From Gammaproteobacteria bacterium (GTDB taxonomy: Bacteria > Pseudomonadota > Gammaproteobacteria > Arenicellales > Poriferihabitantaceae), in contig VXPI01000012.1 in the NCBI GenBank assembly GCA_009839585.1, positions 1-6,865 of the forward strand: a stretch of 6,865 bases of DNA, in the 5' to 3' direction. The translations under genes and the position numbers were made by a program. How positions within the stretch are numbered: the first letter of the stretch is position 1; each line of letters begins with the position of its first letter. Under the pieces are notes generated by a model. It was given only the letters and a program-made list of their open reading frames with translations, searched no databases and had not been told where the DNA came from. Shown here in pieces: positions 6,345 to 6,865 of the stretch.

Positions 6345-6865
6345 ATGCAAAAAGCCAGAATTTTGCAGATATTGAAGGCAATTAGTGCCGGTTTGCCTTT
6401 GACGCTTGTCTCGGAGCCCATCCATGCACACAGTGCTGAAAGAGGACTGGTTCTTCTGCTTCCAACCGAGTTGTACATCATTGGAGGCGCTACATCAGTT
6501 CTAGCATCGTTTTTGCTGCTTGCGGTAGTGCCGGTTGATACATTCAAATGGCTTGTGAACCGAAAAATTCGCCTGTTTCCCTGTCGGGAGTTTGCCGGCA
6601 CATTCCCGAGTCTGGTTTCATTCGCGATACTGTGCAGTCTGCTTTACTTCGGATTTAACGGTTCAACAGATCCGCTGTCCAACCCCCTGCCGCTGGTATT
6701 CTGGACGGGCTTCTGGGTGATGTTCACCATAATCCAGTGCCTGACAGGCGATCTCTGGCGGTTCCTGAACCCCTGGCAAGGTCCGGCTCGACTCATCAGA
6801 CGGCTATGCCGATTGCCCGGTTTACCGGTCAAGTTACCGCAAGGGCTTGGTTACCTGCCTGCGAT
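6345..6865 (+). CDS. Multi-pass membrane protein, N-terminal part (runs off window)
   Basis: An open frame from ATG 6345 continues past the window end (173 codons visible). Its upstream in-frame stop is TAA 6264-6266. An alternative ATG lies at 6324. I prefer 6345 because it gives a basic start and a hydrophobic, signal-like segment, although neither start has a good Shine-Dalgarno. Seen: a probable signal or anchor segment (residues ~4-28), then ERGLVLLLPTELY leading into a membrane helix (~43-63), another at ~87-104, and a third at ~115-135 that ends in GDLWRFLNPWQGP. This pattern matches a family of bacterial integral membrane proteins often auto-annotated as 'fenitrothion hydrolase' or hypothetical. 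The enzymatic name is not supported by anything visible here. It has no evident link with the Dnd genes and lies about 600 bases after the AlbA_2 gene, so it may be flanking chromosome. Confidence 0.72.
   Translation, partial: MQKARILQILKAISAGLPLTLVSEPIHAHSAERGLVLLLPTELYIIGGATSVLASFLLLAVVPVDTFKWLVNRKIRLFPCREFAGTFPSLVSFAILCSLLYFGFNGSTDPLSNPLPLVFWTGFWVMFTIIQCLTGDLWRFLNPWQGPARLIRRLCRLPGLPVKLPQGLGYLPA

Noticed and set aside
6158..6601. 147-codon minus-strand open frame
   Set aside because: It is antisense to the membrane protein gene, whose + strand translation has helices and family-like motifs; the minus translation has none.

Overview
The window carries the downstream part of a DNA phosphorothioation (Dnd) locus from what is probably a Gram-negative, likely proteobacterial, chromosome or genomic island. 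This rests on protein family resemblance, moderate base composition and a tightly packed operon; no RNA gene or other marker allows a closer placement. All main genes lie on the + strand. No IS element, tRNA, CRISPR array or integrase was seen.

Positions 1-3704 are one operon. The last 27 codons of an upstream gene, probably dndC, overlap the start of dndD (TAATG), an SMC/Rad50-like ATPase. Three bases after dndD comes a 513-residue protein whose first ~120 residues look like DndE, normally a small stand-alone protein. The rest is a HerA/FtsK-like P-loop ATPase. No separate dndE and no dndFGH-type restriction genes are visible, so DndE seems to have been fused to a motor domain. dndA/iscS and dndB, if present, lie outside the window.

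Positions 3705-4005 are an AT-rich non-coding gap with a 15-bp tandem repeat. It is the only real break in the cluster, so it may hold a terminator and a separate promoter. The gap is followed by a 580-residue protein with an N-terminal Schlafen AlbA_2 domain, a GHKL-type ATPase module (HATPase_c_4) and an unusual beta-rich C-terminal extension that resembles carboxypeptidase regulatory-like domains. Its position makes it a candidate restriction effector, sensor or regulator working with the phosphorothioation genes. That is inference from position and domains.

Positions 5749-6344 hold no confident gene. There is one small ORF coupled by ATGA to the AlbA_2 gene, followed by short open segments in shifted frames that may be gene remains. 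From about 6345 to the window end runs the N-terminal part of a multi-pass membrane protein, of a type often auto-annotated as 'fenitrothion hydrolase'. It is probably unrelated to defence and may mark the edge of the Dnd island.

Working model: DndC-DndD-DndE(ATPase) insert the sulfur mark on host DNA, the fused motor may couple modification to DNA translocation or restriction, and the AlbA_2/GHKL protein may act on unmarked DNA.
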